Shown: piece by piece, positions 18,398-25,886 of the stretch
Layout: each line of letters begins with the position of its first letter
How positions within the stretch are numbered: position 1 is the stretch's first letter
DNA from: Entomohabitans teleogrylli
GTDB taxonomy: Bacteria; Pseudomonadota; Gammaproteobacteria; Enterobacterales; Enterobacteriaceae
Direction of reading: 5' to 3'
NCBI RefSeq assembly: GCF_001484765.1
Contig: NZ_KQ947381.1
Location: 47,541-111,540, forward strand
Length of the DNA: 64,000 nucleotides
Translations under genes and position numbers: made by a program
The notes under the pieces: generated by a model
The model's database searches: none
The model's input: the letters and a program-made list of their open reading frames with translations, nothing else
What the model was told of the DNA's origin: nothing

Positions 18398-19126
18398 ATG
18401 ACAATAAGCATCTCCCTTGTTCGCCAGATAGTTTTGTGCTGGGTGCTGGTCGTCACTGGCGCGGCTCAGGCCGGGGTCCAGTTCAGCGCCTCGCGGGTTG
18501 TCTTTGATGATGCCAGCCGCGAACAAAGTTTTTCATTATCCAACCAGAATGATTACCCGGTGGTGATCCAGACCTGGGTCGATGACGGCGCCCTGAGCAG
18601 CAATGCCAGTTTCAGGGGTTCGCCGGTGATCACCTATCCGGGTATTTTTAAACTGGGGCCACGGGAGAGACGCAGTCTGCGTCTGATCAATAGCGCTATC
18701 GGGCAAAAAAGCGCCGACCGCGAGCGGTTGTTCTGGCTCAATGTACAGGTGTTATCCCCGAAAACCGCGCAGCAACGCGATACGGATAATCCGCAGTTGG
18801 ATGTCTCGGTGCTGTTGAAATTTAAGCTTTTTTACCGTCCCCATACCCTGAAGGGACCGGCGTCATCGGCACTGGGGTCAATGCAGTTTCGCCGCGACGG
18901 GAATGCGCCGGATCGGCTGCTTATCAGCAATCCCACGCCCTGGTACGTGACGTTTAATCGCCTGAGCACAGGTAATACTCTCCTGCTGCAGGATGTGATG
19001 TTGCCGCCGGGAGGCAGTCAGGCGTTTCGTCTGCAGGCGCCCTTGCCTGCGGTTTCCGGGCTGGAATATGCGGTAGTGGATGATAGTGGGTTGGTGGTGG
19101 TTGGAAGGGTGAAGGTGGGGAGGTGA
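18398..19126 (+). CDS. Fimbrial periplasmic chaperone (PapD-like), second
   Basis: 242 residues with signal sequence ending GAAQAG near residue 26. The conserved Arg sits in SASRVVFDD and the conserved Lys in LLKFKLFYRP. The motif YPVVIQTWVDDG is shared with PapD-type chaperones. The ATG at 18398 follows CAGAGG by 5 nt; a GTG at 18383 overlapping the adhesin stop is the alternative. Placed right after the adhesin, it may serve the adhesin specifically while the first chaperone serves the pilin; that split is inference. It is the last gene before 1.7 kb of repeat-rich non-coding DNA. Confidence 0.88.
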   Translation: MTISISLVRQIVLCWVLVVTGAAQAGVQFSASRVVFDDASREQSFSLSNQNDYPVVIQTWVDDGALSSNASFRGSPVITYPGIFKLGPRERRSLRLINSAIGQKSADRERLFWLNVQVLSPKTAQQRDTDNPQLDVSVLLKFKLFYRPHTLKGPASSALGSMQFRRDGNAPDRLLISNPTPWYVTFNRLSTGNTLLLQDVMLPPGGSQAFRLQAPLPAVSGLEYAVVDDSGLVVVGRVKVGR

Positions 19127-19813
19127 GGTTTTTTTGTTTACGCAGTGAGTCAGGAAGGTTGGTGATATACCGTTTTTTCTGGTCACTTTGTGTTTCTTGC
19201 TTTTTGTTGACTCCGGTTATCGGTGGGTGGGTGGGTCGGGGAGCATCCCTCTCCCGGTCTTGTCCGGCGGGCCGGTGTGATTCGACGTTCTGGTGTGGTA
19301 TGCCAGTTGGCATTGGTCTGAGGGTGTGCTGTTTTTTCCACTCACGCGGTAGGTCGGATGTGAGTCTGAAGCTCCGCTTTTTTCCGTTCATGGTGTCAGC
19401 CGGGAATCTGTCTGATGCTCCGCTGTTTTTCCGTTCATGGTGTCAGCCGGGAGTGTGTCTGATGCATCGCTGTTTTTCCGTTCACTTTATGTGTCTTGCT
19501 CTTTGCTGACTCCGGTCATCAGTGAACGGGTCGGGGAGCGTCCCGCTCGCTCCCCGACACCCCTCGCGGCCCCGCAACGGAAATCGCCCGCTTCGCGGGA
19601 ACTTCCACTCCCGGCCTTATCCCGCGGACCGGGCATGACTCGACGTCCTGTCTCGGCATGCCCTCCCGGCGCCATCCATGGCGCCAGGTCCTTGTCTCGC
19701 GGCCTTCGTTCCAGCGATTTCCAGCGGGGGGGTATGCCCCGCTGCCATTTTATTGTCTGGTTTGCAGCATCATTGTTGCGGTAAGACTGGTTTAATTCTT
19801 TGAAAAATAGCTG
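19127..19813. other. Gene-free region with two decayed copies of one segment
   Basis: No supported gene. The segment at about 19175-19315 and that at about 19480-19675 read as diverged copies of one another. Shared stretches include TTGCTTTTTGTTGACTCCGGT against TTGCTCTTTGCTGACTCCGGT (cited in part), GGGTCGGGGAGC, and ATTCGACGTTCTG against ACTCGACGTCCTG. The second copy carries long GC-rich palindromes such as GGGAGCG/CGCTCCC and GGCGCCATCCATGGCGCC. This looks like accumulated repeat debris at the island edge. Confidence 0.6.
19384..19477. repeat. 47-bp tandem direct repeat, two units plus a partial
   Basis: Units 19384-19430 and 19431-19477 both run from CCGTTCATGGTGTCAGCCGG to CGCTGTTTTT, with four differences by eye. 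A partial unit (TCTGAAGCTCCGCTTTTTT) ends just before the first. The unit length is not a multiple of three and no gene covers it. Confidence 0.85.
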
Positions 19814-19888
19814 GAAGTCTGCGGGAAGTCTGCGGGAAGTCTGCGGGAAGTCTGCGGGAAGTCTGCGGGAAGTCTGCGGGAAGTCTGC
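19814..19888. repeat. 11-bp tandem repeat (GAAGTCTGCGG), 6.8 units
   Basis: Six perfect copies of GAAGTCTGCGG run from 19814 to 19879, followed by nine bases of a seventh, then AAAAAATTTG and the structured repeat. Perfect identity of short units implies slippage and copy-number variability. A frame on the minus strand reads an 11-residue repeat through it, with no sign of being a gene. Confidence 0.95.
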
Positions 19889-19900
19889 AAAAAATTTGTA

Positions 19901-20274
19901 ACAGCATCAAAGCAAAAACAAGCGCTCATCAACCGGAAACCTCTGTTTCTCAAAAGTTCTGATAACGCCCCCAGCAATCAACATGCCTTTTAAATCCCCG
20001 ATTTCACCGCGGGGGGGTTGAGTCCGGCTTAAAATCGCCGGCAATTTTTGCGCATGGCCGGGGCAGGCCGGAGGGAACCGGCCTGAGGGTAAGCCGGCAC
20101 AGGGATGTGCCGTCTTACCCGACCCGAAGCCAGACGCGAAAATTGACGGGTACCGCGCAGCGGCGATTTTACTGCCGGGAGCCCGGAGTGGAGAGGGGGC
20201 GGCGGCGAGCCCCCTCTCCCCGTTCACCTGGCGACAAAAACAAAATAAGGCGCTGACTTACGGTGAACGGAATC
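19901..20274. repeat. Structured interspersed repeat, copy 2 (complete)
   Basis: Same orientation as 1-374, offset exactly 19,900 nt. It has the same nested inverted repeats (20031-20040/20161-20170, 20065-20084, 20087-20120, 20191-20218) and the terminal module CGTTCACC (20221-20228)/GGTGAACG (20262-20269). Copy 1 is cut by the window edge, so this copy defines the left limit only as at or before 19901. Similarity ends on the right around GAACGGAAT, after which the two copies differ. Confidence 0.88.
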
Positions 20275-20349
20275 TCCTGCCAGGGCAAATAATAACCACA
20301 GCGAACGGAATTCATTGCCGCAGACTAAAAGTAAAAAAAACGACACCTG

Positions 20350-20510
20350 CCACCTCTCCCCGTTCACCTGGCGACAAAAGCAAAATAAGGCGCGGACTCA
20401 CGGTGAACGGAATTCCTGCCCAGGCAAAAATGACACAGCGAACGAAATCTCCCACCCAGGAAAAATTACCACAGCGAACGGAATCCCTTACCGCAAGCCA
20501 AAAGTAAACC
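20350..20510. repeat. Third copy of the terminal module plus degenerate 35-36 bp units
   Basis: 20361-20414 repeats the right-end module of the structured element (CGTTCACCTGGCGACAAAA ... CGGTGAACGGAATT) without the left 320 bp, again bounded by CGTTCACC and GGTGAACG. After it the GAACGGAAT core recurs at 20405, 20440 (GAACGAAAT) and 20476, spaced 35 and 36 nt. A similar pair sits at 20265 and 20303, and another at 365 and 401. The module can therefore exist apart from the larger element. Confidence 0.75.
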
Positions 20511-20601
20511 AGCGACACCCGCCCCCCTGGCACAAACCTTGCAACCCTATCCCAACACCATGGAACCCAATACACGGTATCTCCATGATTTGTAAACCCT
20601 G

Positions 20602-20669
20602 TGCACCACCCGGGGGCGCATTAAGCACCATAATGGTGCAAAGCAAATTTTTTGCCTCTTAATGGTGCG
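20602..20669 (+). promoter_or_regulatory. Probable NtrC (GlnG) binding sites upstream of gltI
   Basis: The 17-mer at 20624-20640 contains the perfect palindrome GCACC-ATAAT-GGTGC and fits the NtrC consensus TGCACC-N5-GGTGCA at 11 of 12 positions. Weaker matches lie at 20602-20618 (TGCACC ... GGGGCG) and 20653-20669 (TGCCTC ... GGTGCG). gltIJKL is known as an Ntr-regulated operon in E. coli. No sigma-54 -24/-12 element with correct spacing was found between here and gltI, so promoter class is open. Confidence 0.6.
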
Positions 20670-20835
20670 GCACACCTCGCAAAAATAAACAAAATACGCA
20701 CAGTGCATTTACAATTAACTAAGTTAAGTGTTAACAAAAAAGCATCAAACTGCCCCATCCTGGCGCAGACACGATAACAACAACACACCACAAGGGTAGC
20801 GGCACCGTAACAGGTGCTCAGAAAAAGGAGTCGAT

Positions 20836-21738
20836 ATGCAATTACGTAAACTGGCCGCCGCAATGCTGGTCATGGGGATTGGCGCCGGTCTGGCCCACGC
20901 TGAAGACGCCCCGTCGTCCCAGACGCTGGACAAAATTAAGGCCAACGGCGTTATTGTGGTTGGTCACCGCGAATCTTCTGTTCCCTTTTCCTATTACGAC
21001 AACCAGCAAAAAGTCGTGGGGTACTCTCAGGATTACTCCAACGCCATTGTCGAAGCCGTTAAAAAACAGCTCAATAAACCCGACCTGCAGGTCAAGCTGA
21101 TTCCGATTACCTCACAGAACCGTATTCCACTGCTGCAGAACGGTACGTTCGACTTTGAATGCGGGTCCACCACCAACAACCTTGAACGCCAGAAACAGGC
21201 CGCGTTCTCTGACACCATCTTCGTGGTGGGCACCCGTCTGCTGGTGAAAAAAGACGGCCCGGTCAAAGATTTCGACGATCTGAAAGATAAAGCCGTCGTG
21301 GTGACCTCCGGTACCACTTCAGAAGTATTGCTGCACAAGCTCAACGATGAGAAAAAAATGAACATGCGCATCATCAGCGCTAAAGATCACGGTGACTCTT
21401 TCCGTACCCTGGAAAGCGGTCGCGCCGTCGCCTTTATGATGGATGACGCGCTGCTGGCCGGCGAACGCGCTAAAGCGAAAAAACCAGACCAGTGGGAAAT
21501 CGTCGGTACTCCGCAGTCCAAAGAAGCCTACGGCTGTATGCTGCGTAAAGACGATCAGGGCTTCAAAAAGCTGATCGACGACACCATTGCCCAGGCCCAG
21601 ACATCCGGCGAAGCGGAAAAATGGTTCGACAAGTGGTTCAAAAACCCGATTCCGCCCAAAAATCTCAACATGAATTTCGACCTGTCGGACGACATGAAAG
21701 CGCTGTTTAAGGAGCCGAACGATAAAGCACTGAACTGA
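20836..21738 (+). CDS. gltI: Glutamate/aspartate periplasmic binding protein
   Basis: Solute receptor of the GltIJKL ABC importer, 300 residues (302 in E. coli). The signal peptide ends LAHA near residue 22. The bacterial SBP family 3 domain follows (VIVVGHRESSVPFSYYDNQ, then NRIPLLQNGTFDFECGSTTNN with the ligand-contacting region). AAAAAGGAG lies 5 nt upstream of ATG. It is the first gene of the operon. The gap to gltJ carries a terminator that should hold gltI mRNA above the permease mRNA. Confidence 0.96.
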   Translation: MQLRKLAAAMLVMGIGAGLAHAEDAPSSQTLDKIKANGVIVVGHRESSVPFSYYDNQQKVVGYSQDYSNAIVEAVKKQLNKPDLQVKLIPITSQNRIPLLQNGTFDFECGSTTNNLERQKQAAFSDTIFVVGTRLLVKKDGPVKDFDDLKDKAVVVTSGTTSEVLLHKLNDEKKMNMRIISAKDHGDSFRTLESGRAVAFMMDDALLAGERAKAKKPDQWEIVGTPQSKEAYGCMLRKDDQGFKKLIDDTIAQAQTSGEAEKWFDKWFKNPIPPKNLNMNFDLSDDMKALFKEPNDKALN

Positions 21739-21739
21739 T

Positions 21740-21895
21740 CTTATTACAACCTATAAGGGGCGGGTCTCCCTGCCCTCCTGATTGACGACCAGAAGCCTGG
21801 ACAGACTATGCGTCAGATGGCCGTTCCCCATCGGGCGTGAAAAGAAGATGCTTCTCATCAATCTTCGGGGGTAGCTCTGCTACCCTCTTTTTTTC
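21740..21895 (+). ncRNA. sroC: SroC-type small RNA from the gltI-gltJ spacer
   Basis: In E. coli and Salmonella the gltI 3' region and spacer are processed to SroC, an Hfq-bound RNA that sponges GcvB. Here the spacer is long (167 nt), GC-structured, reads CCAGAAGCCTGGACAGACTA and GGCCGTTCCCCATCGGG, and ends in a strong intrinsic terminator before the gltJ ribosome site. I recognise this from memory of the SroC sequence and its position. The 5' end is approximate because it depends on RNase E cleavage. Confidence 0.7.
21868..21894 (+). terminator. Terminator at the end of the SroC region
   Basis: GGGTAGC TCT GCTACCC followed by TCTTTTTTTC. It ends the SroC RNA and must be read through for gltJKL expression. 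Confidence 0.85.
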
Positions 21896-21905
21896 GGAGT
21901 ACATT

Positions 21906-22646
21906 ATGTCTATAGACTGGAACTGGGGTATCTTTTTACAGCCCGCCCCGTTCGGCAACACCACTTATCTGGGCTGGCTATGGAGTGGATTTCAGGTCAC
22001 TGTTTCCCTGTCCATCGCCGCATGGATTATCGCTTTTCTGGTAGGATCGGTGTTCGGGATCCTGCGCACTGTGCCTAATCGCTTTCTTTCCGGGATCGGT
22101 ACCTGTTATGTGGAACTATTCCGCAACGTTCCGCTGATTGTTCAATTCTTTACCTGGTATCTGGTGATGCCGGAACTACTGCCGGAAGACCTCGGCATGT
22201 GGTTCAAATCGGAACTCGACCCTAACGTACAGTTCTTCGTTTCTTCTATGCTGTGTCTTGGGCTGTTTACCGCCGCCCGCGTCTGCGAACAGGTGCGCGC
22301 CGCGATCCAGTCTCTACCGCGCGGCCAGAAGAACGCCGGGCTGGCCATGGGCCTGACGCTGCCGCAGACCTATCGTTATGTGCTGCTGCCCAACGCCTAC
22401 CGGGTGATTGTCCCCCCTATGACCTCGGAGATGATGAACCTGGTTAAAAACTCGGCCATCGCTTCAACCATCGGTCTGGTGGATATGGCGGCCCAGGCCG
22501 GGAAACTGCTTGACTATTCCGCCCACGCCTGGGAATCCTTTACCGCGATTACCCTCGCCTACGTAGCGATTAACGCCTTCATTATGCTGGTGATGAATCT
22601 GGTGGAACGCAAAGTTCGCCTTCCGGGCAATATGGGGGGCAAATAA
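21906..22646 (+). CDS. gltJ: Glutamate/aspartate ABC permease GltJ
   Basis: Inner-membrane subunit, 246 residues as in E. coli, with about five membrane segments. The permease EAA loop reads EQVRAAIQSLPRGQKNAGLAMG (quoted in part: RGQKNAGLAMG), which contacts GltL. The start at MSIDWNWG follows CGGAG by 6 nt; a longer frame beginning at 21837 would run through the SroC terminator and is not credible. It abuts gltK (TAAATG). Confidence 0.95.
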   Translation: MSIDWNWGIFLQPAPFGNTTYLGWLWSGFQVTVSLSIAAWIIAFLVGSVFGILRTVPNRFLSGIGTCYVELFRNVPLIVQFFTWYLVMPELLPEDLGMWFKSELDPNVQFFVSSMLCLGLFTAARVCEQVRAAIQSLPRGQKNAGLAMGLTLPQTYRYVLLPNAYRVIVPPMTSEMMNLVKNSAIASTIGLVDMAAQAGKLLDYSAHAWESFTAITLAYVAINAFIMLVMNLVERKVRLPGNMGGK

Positions 22647-23321
22647 ATGTACGAATTCGACTGGAGTTCTATTGTACCCTCCCTGCCGTTCCTGATTCAG
22701 GGCATGGTGGTGACTCTGAAAATCACCCTGATCGCGATTGTGGTCGGGATTATCTGGGGTACCGTTCTGGCCGTGATGCGCCTCTCCAGCTTTAAGCCGG
22801 TAAGCTGGTTCGCCACCGCCTATGTTAACGTCTTCCGCTCAATTCCACTGGTCATGGTATTGCTGTGGTTTTACCTGATCGTTCCCGGTCTGCTGCAAAA
22901 AGTGCTCGGGCTGTCGCCAAAGACCGATATCCGCCTGATCTCGGCGATAGTCGCCTTCTCGCTGTTTGAAGCCGCCTACTATTCGGAAATTATTCGCGCC
23001 GGGATCCAGAGTATCTCACGCGGTCAGTCCTCGGCCGCGCTGGCGCTCGGGATGACCCACTGGCAGTCGATGAAACTGATCATCCTGCCTCAGGCGTTCC
23101 GCGCCATGGTACCGCTGTTGCTCACTCAGGGGATTGTCCTGTTTCAGGATACCTCGCTGGTGTACGTACTCAGCCTGGCGGACTTTTTCCGCACCGCCTC
23201 GACGATCGGCGAACGCGATGGGACGCAGGTCGAAATGATCCTGTTCGCCGGCGGCGTCTATTTTATTATCAGTCTGTGTGCCTCGCTGTTGGTCAGCTGG
23301 CTGAAGAAAAGGACAGTGTAA
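22647..23321 (+). CDS. gltK: Glutamate/aspartate ABC permease GltK
   Basis: Second membrane subunit, 224 residues. The EAA loop reads [20 protein letters not shown], and several membrane segments include [14 protein letters not shown] and [13 protein letters not shown]. It starts immediately after the gltJ stop and shares one base with gltL (TAATG), giving tight translational coupling for the 1:1:2 complex. Confidence 0.95.
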   Translation: MYEFDWSSIVPSLPFLIQGMVVTLKITLIAIVVGIIWGTVLAVMRLSSFKPVSWFATAYVNVFRSIPLVMVLLWFYLIVPGLLQKVLGLSPKTDIRLISAIVAFSLFEAAYYSEIIRAGIQSISRGQSSAALALGMTHWQSMKLIILPQAFRAMVPLLLTQGIVLFQDTSLVYVLSLADFFRTASTIGERDGTQVEMILFAGGVYFIISLCASLLVSWLKKRTV

Positions 23322-24046
23322 TGATTTCCCTGAAAAATGTTTCTAAATGGTATGGTCACTTTCAGGTGCTGACCGATTGCTCCACGGAAGTGAAAAAAGG
23401 CGAAGTGGTGGTGGTATGCGGGCCCTCCGGCTCGGGTAAATCCACGCTGATTAAGACTGTCAACGGCCTGGAGCCGATTCAGCAGGGGGAGATTATCGTT
23501 AACGGTACCAAAGTGAACGACAGGAAAACTAACCTTGCCGAACTGCGCTCCCACGTCGGCATGGTGTTCCAACACTTTGAACTCTTCCCACACCTGTCGA
23601 TTATCGAAAACCTGACGCTGGCGCAGGTCAAAGTACTGAAACGCGGTAAAGAAGCGTCGCGTGAAAAAGGGCTGAAACTGCTGGAGCGGGTCGGATTATC
23701 CGCCCACGCCAACAAATTCCCGGCCCAGCTTTCCGGCGGCCAGCAGCAGCGCGTGGCGATTGCCCGGGCGCTGTGTATGGACCCGGTCGCCATGCTGTTT
23801 GACGAGCCGACCTCAGCCCTCGACCCGGAAATGATCAATGAAGTGCTGGATGTCATGGTCGAACTGGCCCAGGAGGGGATGACCATGATGGTGGTCACCC
23901 ATGAAATGGGCTTCGCCCGTAAGGTCGCCAGCCGGGTGATCTTTATGGATGAAGGCAGGATTGTCGAAGACTCTGAGAAAGAGGCTTTCTTCGCCAATCC
24001 GCAGTCCGAACGCGCCAAAGACTTCCTGGCGAAAATCCTTCACTAA
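23321..24046 (+). CDS. gltL: Glutamate/aspartate ABC transporter ATPase GltL
   Basis: 241-residue ATPase. Walker A is GPSGSGKS near residue 38, the Q-loop sits in [10 protein letters not shown], the signature is LSGGQQQR, Walker B is [13 protein letters not shown] and the switch His is in VVTHEMGF. The ATG at 23321 overlaps the gltK stop by one base and begins the family N-terminus [12 protein letters not shown]. Last gene of the operon, followed by a strong bulged hairpin. Confidence 0.96.
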   Translation: MISLKNVSKWYGHFQVLTDCSTEVKKGEVVVVCGPSGSGKSTLIKTVNGLEPIQQGEIIVNGTKVNDRKTNLAELRSHVGMVFQHFELFPHLSIIENLTLAQVKVLKRGKEASREKGLKLLERVGLSAHANKFPAQLSGGQQQRVAIARALCMDPVAMLFDEPTSALDPEMINEVLDVMVELAQEGMTMMVVTHEMGFARKVASRVIFMDEGRIVEDSEKEAFFANPQSERAKDFLAKILH

Positions 24047-24054
24047 CCGCTACC

Positions 24055-24085
24055 CAGGGCGCATTCCGCCAGGAATTGCGCCCTG
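24055..24085 (+). terminator. Hairpin after gltL
   Basis: CAGGGCGCATTCC and GGAATTGCGCCCTG pair over 13 bp with a single bulged base. The T-run is weak (CTTTATTG), so it may stabilise the 3' end rather than terminate strictly. Confidence 0.6.
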
Positions 24086-24175
24086 CCTCACGCTTTATTG
24101 CGCAACTCCTCGTTTCCATGTCTTTCTGGCGTTAACGTAATCACAGGAATGTGCTGATTAACCATGGAGAGAGAT

Positions 24176-25117
24176 ATGTCACTGCCTGTAGTACTGGATT
24201 GCGATCCGGGACACGACGACGCTATCGCCCTGATTCTGGCGCTGGCTTCCCCGGAAATTACCCTGAAAGCGGTCACCACATCGGCGGGCAACCAGACGCC
24301 GGAAAAAACCCTGCGCAACGCGCTGCGTATCCTGACGCTACTCGGGCGCCACGATATTCCGGTGGCGGGCGGCGCGCCGAAGCCATTGATGCGTCAGTTG
24401 ATTATTGCCGATAACGTCCACGGGGAGAGCGGTCTTGACGGCCCGCAGTTGCCGGAACCCGGTTTCGCCCCGCAGCCCTGTACCGGCGTCGAACTGCTGG
24501 CCCGGGTGCTCAAAGAGAGCGATCGGCCGGTGACCGTCGTCGCTACCGGTCCGCTGACCAATATCGCTCTGCTGTTAACCAGCCATCCGCAGTTGCATCA
24601 AAAAATCGCCCAAATTGTCATCATGGGCGGCGCGGTCATGCTCGGCAACTGGACGCCGGCGGCGGAGTTTAATATTTATGTCGATCCCGAAGCGGCAGAG
24701 ATTGTGTTCCAGTCTGGTCTGCCGCTGGTAATGGCCGGTCTGGACGTCACCCATAAAGCGCAGATTCTGGCGGCGGATATTGAGCGCTTACGGGCGATTG
24801 GCAACCCTGTAGCCGTTGCCGTCGCAGAACTGCTCGATTTCTTTATTGAATACCATAAGCAGGAGAAATGGGGATTTCAGGGCGCGCCGCTGCACGATCC
24901 CTGCACCATCGCCTGGCTGCTGAAACCAGAGATGTTCACCACCCTTCAGCGTTGGGTTGGGGTAGAAACCCAGGGGAAATACACTCAGGGCATGACGGTG
25001 GTCGACTACTATTCACTGACCGGCAAGCCGGCTAACGCCACAGTGATGATGGATATTGACCGCCAGGCTTTTGTCGATCTGCTGGCGGAACGCCTGCGTT
25101 TCTACGACGCCCGGTAG
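24176..25117 (+). CDS. rihA: Pyrimidine-specific ribonucleoside hydrolase RihA
   Basis: Cytoplasmic nucleosidase splitting uridine and cytidine to base and ribose. 313 residues. The calcium-binding motif CDPGHDDA lies at about residues 9-16, with [11 protein letters not shown] near 85 and the active-site His within [12 protein letters not shown] near 240. The ATG at 24176 follows GGAGAG by 4 nt and matches the E. coli N-terminus; an ATG 12 nt earlier would bury that ribosome site. Monocistronic, converging on ybeL. Confidence 0.93.
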   Translation: MSLPVVLDCDPGHDDAIALILALASPEITLKAVTTSAGNQTPEKTLRNALRILTLLGRHDIPVAGGAPKPLMRQLIIADNVHGESGLDGPQLPEPGFAPQPCTGVELLARVLKESDRPVTVVATGPLTNIALLLTSHPQLHQKIAQIVIMGGAVMLGNWTPAAEFNIYVDPEAAEIVFQSGLPLVMAGLDVTHKAQILAADIERLRAIGNPVAVAVAELLDFFIEYHKQEKWGFQGAPLHDPCTIAWLLKPEMFTTLQRWVGVETQGKYTQGMTVVDYYSLTGKPANATVMMDIDRQAFVDLLAERLRFYDAR

Positions 25118-25124
25118 CGCATCA

Positions 25125-25147
25125 GCCGCCCGCGGCTCGCGGGCGGC
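25125..25147. terminator. Shared hairpin between convergent rihA and ybeL
   Basis: GCCGCCCGCG GCT CGCGGGCGGC is a perfect 10-bp GC stem midway between the two stops. It is symmetric and could serve both strands, but no T-run follows. Confidence 0.6.
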
Positions 25148-25156
25148 AGTTCCGGA

Positions 25157-25639
25157 TTATGGCTCAAACGGCCGACGATGAAACTGGTTATGGCCGCATT
25201 TCGGGCATACCGGCAGAATATCGGGGGTATAAATCGCCAGGTGGTAGTGGCAGTTTTCACACACCAGATTGCCCAGCCCCACAACCTCCCCGCTGTGATA
25301 GACGCCGTGGTGATTGAGATCCTGAAACACCTCGCGCCATTCGAGCTGCGTTTTATCGGTAATGTCCGCCAGCTCCTGCCACAGACTCTCTTTGATGACC
25401 CGCATAAAAACGCTGTCGCTGAACTCTTCCTGGCTCTCTTTATAGCTCAGGGCGAACTCTTCCAGATCGCGACGCACCGCGCGGGTCACCTCCTCGATTT
25501 CCGTCTGGGTGAACTCACCGGCCCGGGTCATCTGCTGGCGCGCGCTGTCCACCAGTTCATCAATATCGCGCTCCCCGTTGCGTAAACGTTCGCTCAGGGA
25601 ACTCACCAGTTCACGGTATAGCTGAGCAACCTTGTTCAT
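25157..25639 (-). CDS. ybeL: YbeL, zinc-ribbon protein of unknown role (DUF1451)
   Basis: 160 residues, the E. coli length. The N-terminal two thirds are helical and charged (YRELVSSLSERLRNGERDID, then a Glu-rich stretch). The C-terminal zinc ribbon has two CxxC pairs, CENCHYH and CPKCGH, about 20 residues apart. GGAGAAAAACG precedes the ATG. The frame stays open upstream to 25888, but that extension overlaps the leuS leader and has no family support. Function unknown; cytoplasmic by lack of signals. Confidence 0.88.
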   Translation of the reverse strand: MNKVAQLYRELVSSLSERLRNGERDIDELVDSARQQMTRAGEFTQTEIEEVTRAVRRDLEEFALSYKESQEEFSDSVFMRVIKESLWQELADITDKTQLEWREVFQDLNHHGVYHSGEVVGLGNLVCENCHYHLAIYTPDILPVCPKCGHNQFHRRPFEP

Positions 25640-25886
25640 CGTTTTTCTCCTCGCCGGCCAGGTAACTAACTTCTTATAATCATAGACGTTAATCCCAAAA
25701 TACGATGTTACCTGCGACACAGGGCGGGTAAAAAACCGTAAAAACGCTGAATGCGCCAATCTCCCGCTGTCGGCAATGGAAGTGCTGTTTTCCGCGCATG
25801 AATCGGCTATGCTATGCCGATCGAAAATCAACACCCTAACCGCTACACCTGTTGTAGCGATATTTATCACAGGACTACTGGCTGCC

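Noticed and set aside
19123-19509. 128-codon plus-strand frame after the second chaperone
   Set aside because: It overlaps the chaperone stop, is Cys/Phe-rich without pattern, and runs through the 47-bp tandem repeat.
19384-19888. Possible CRISPR array from the tandem repeats
   Set aside because: Units are directly adjacent with no unique spacers, and there are no cas genes in the window.
19792-19977. Minus-strand 61-codon frame with an 11-residue peptide repeat
   Set aside because: The peptide repeat is just the 33-bp translation period of the 11-bp DNA repeat. No ribosome site or family resemblance, and it runs into the structured repeat.
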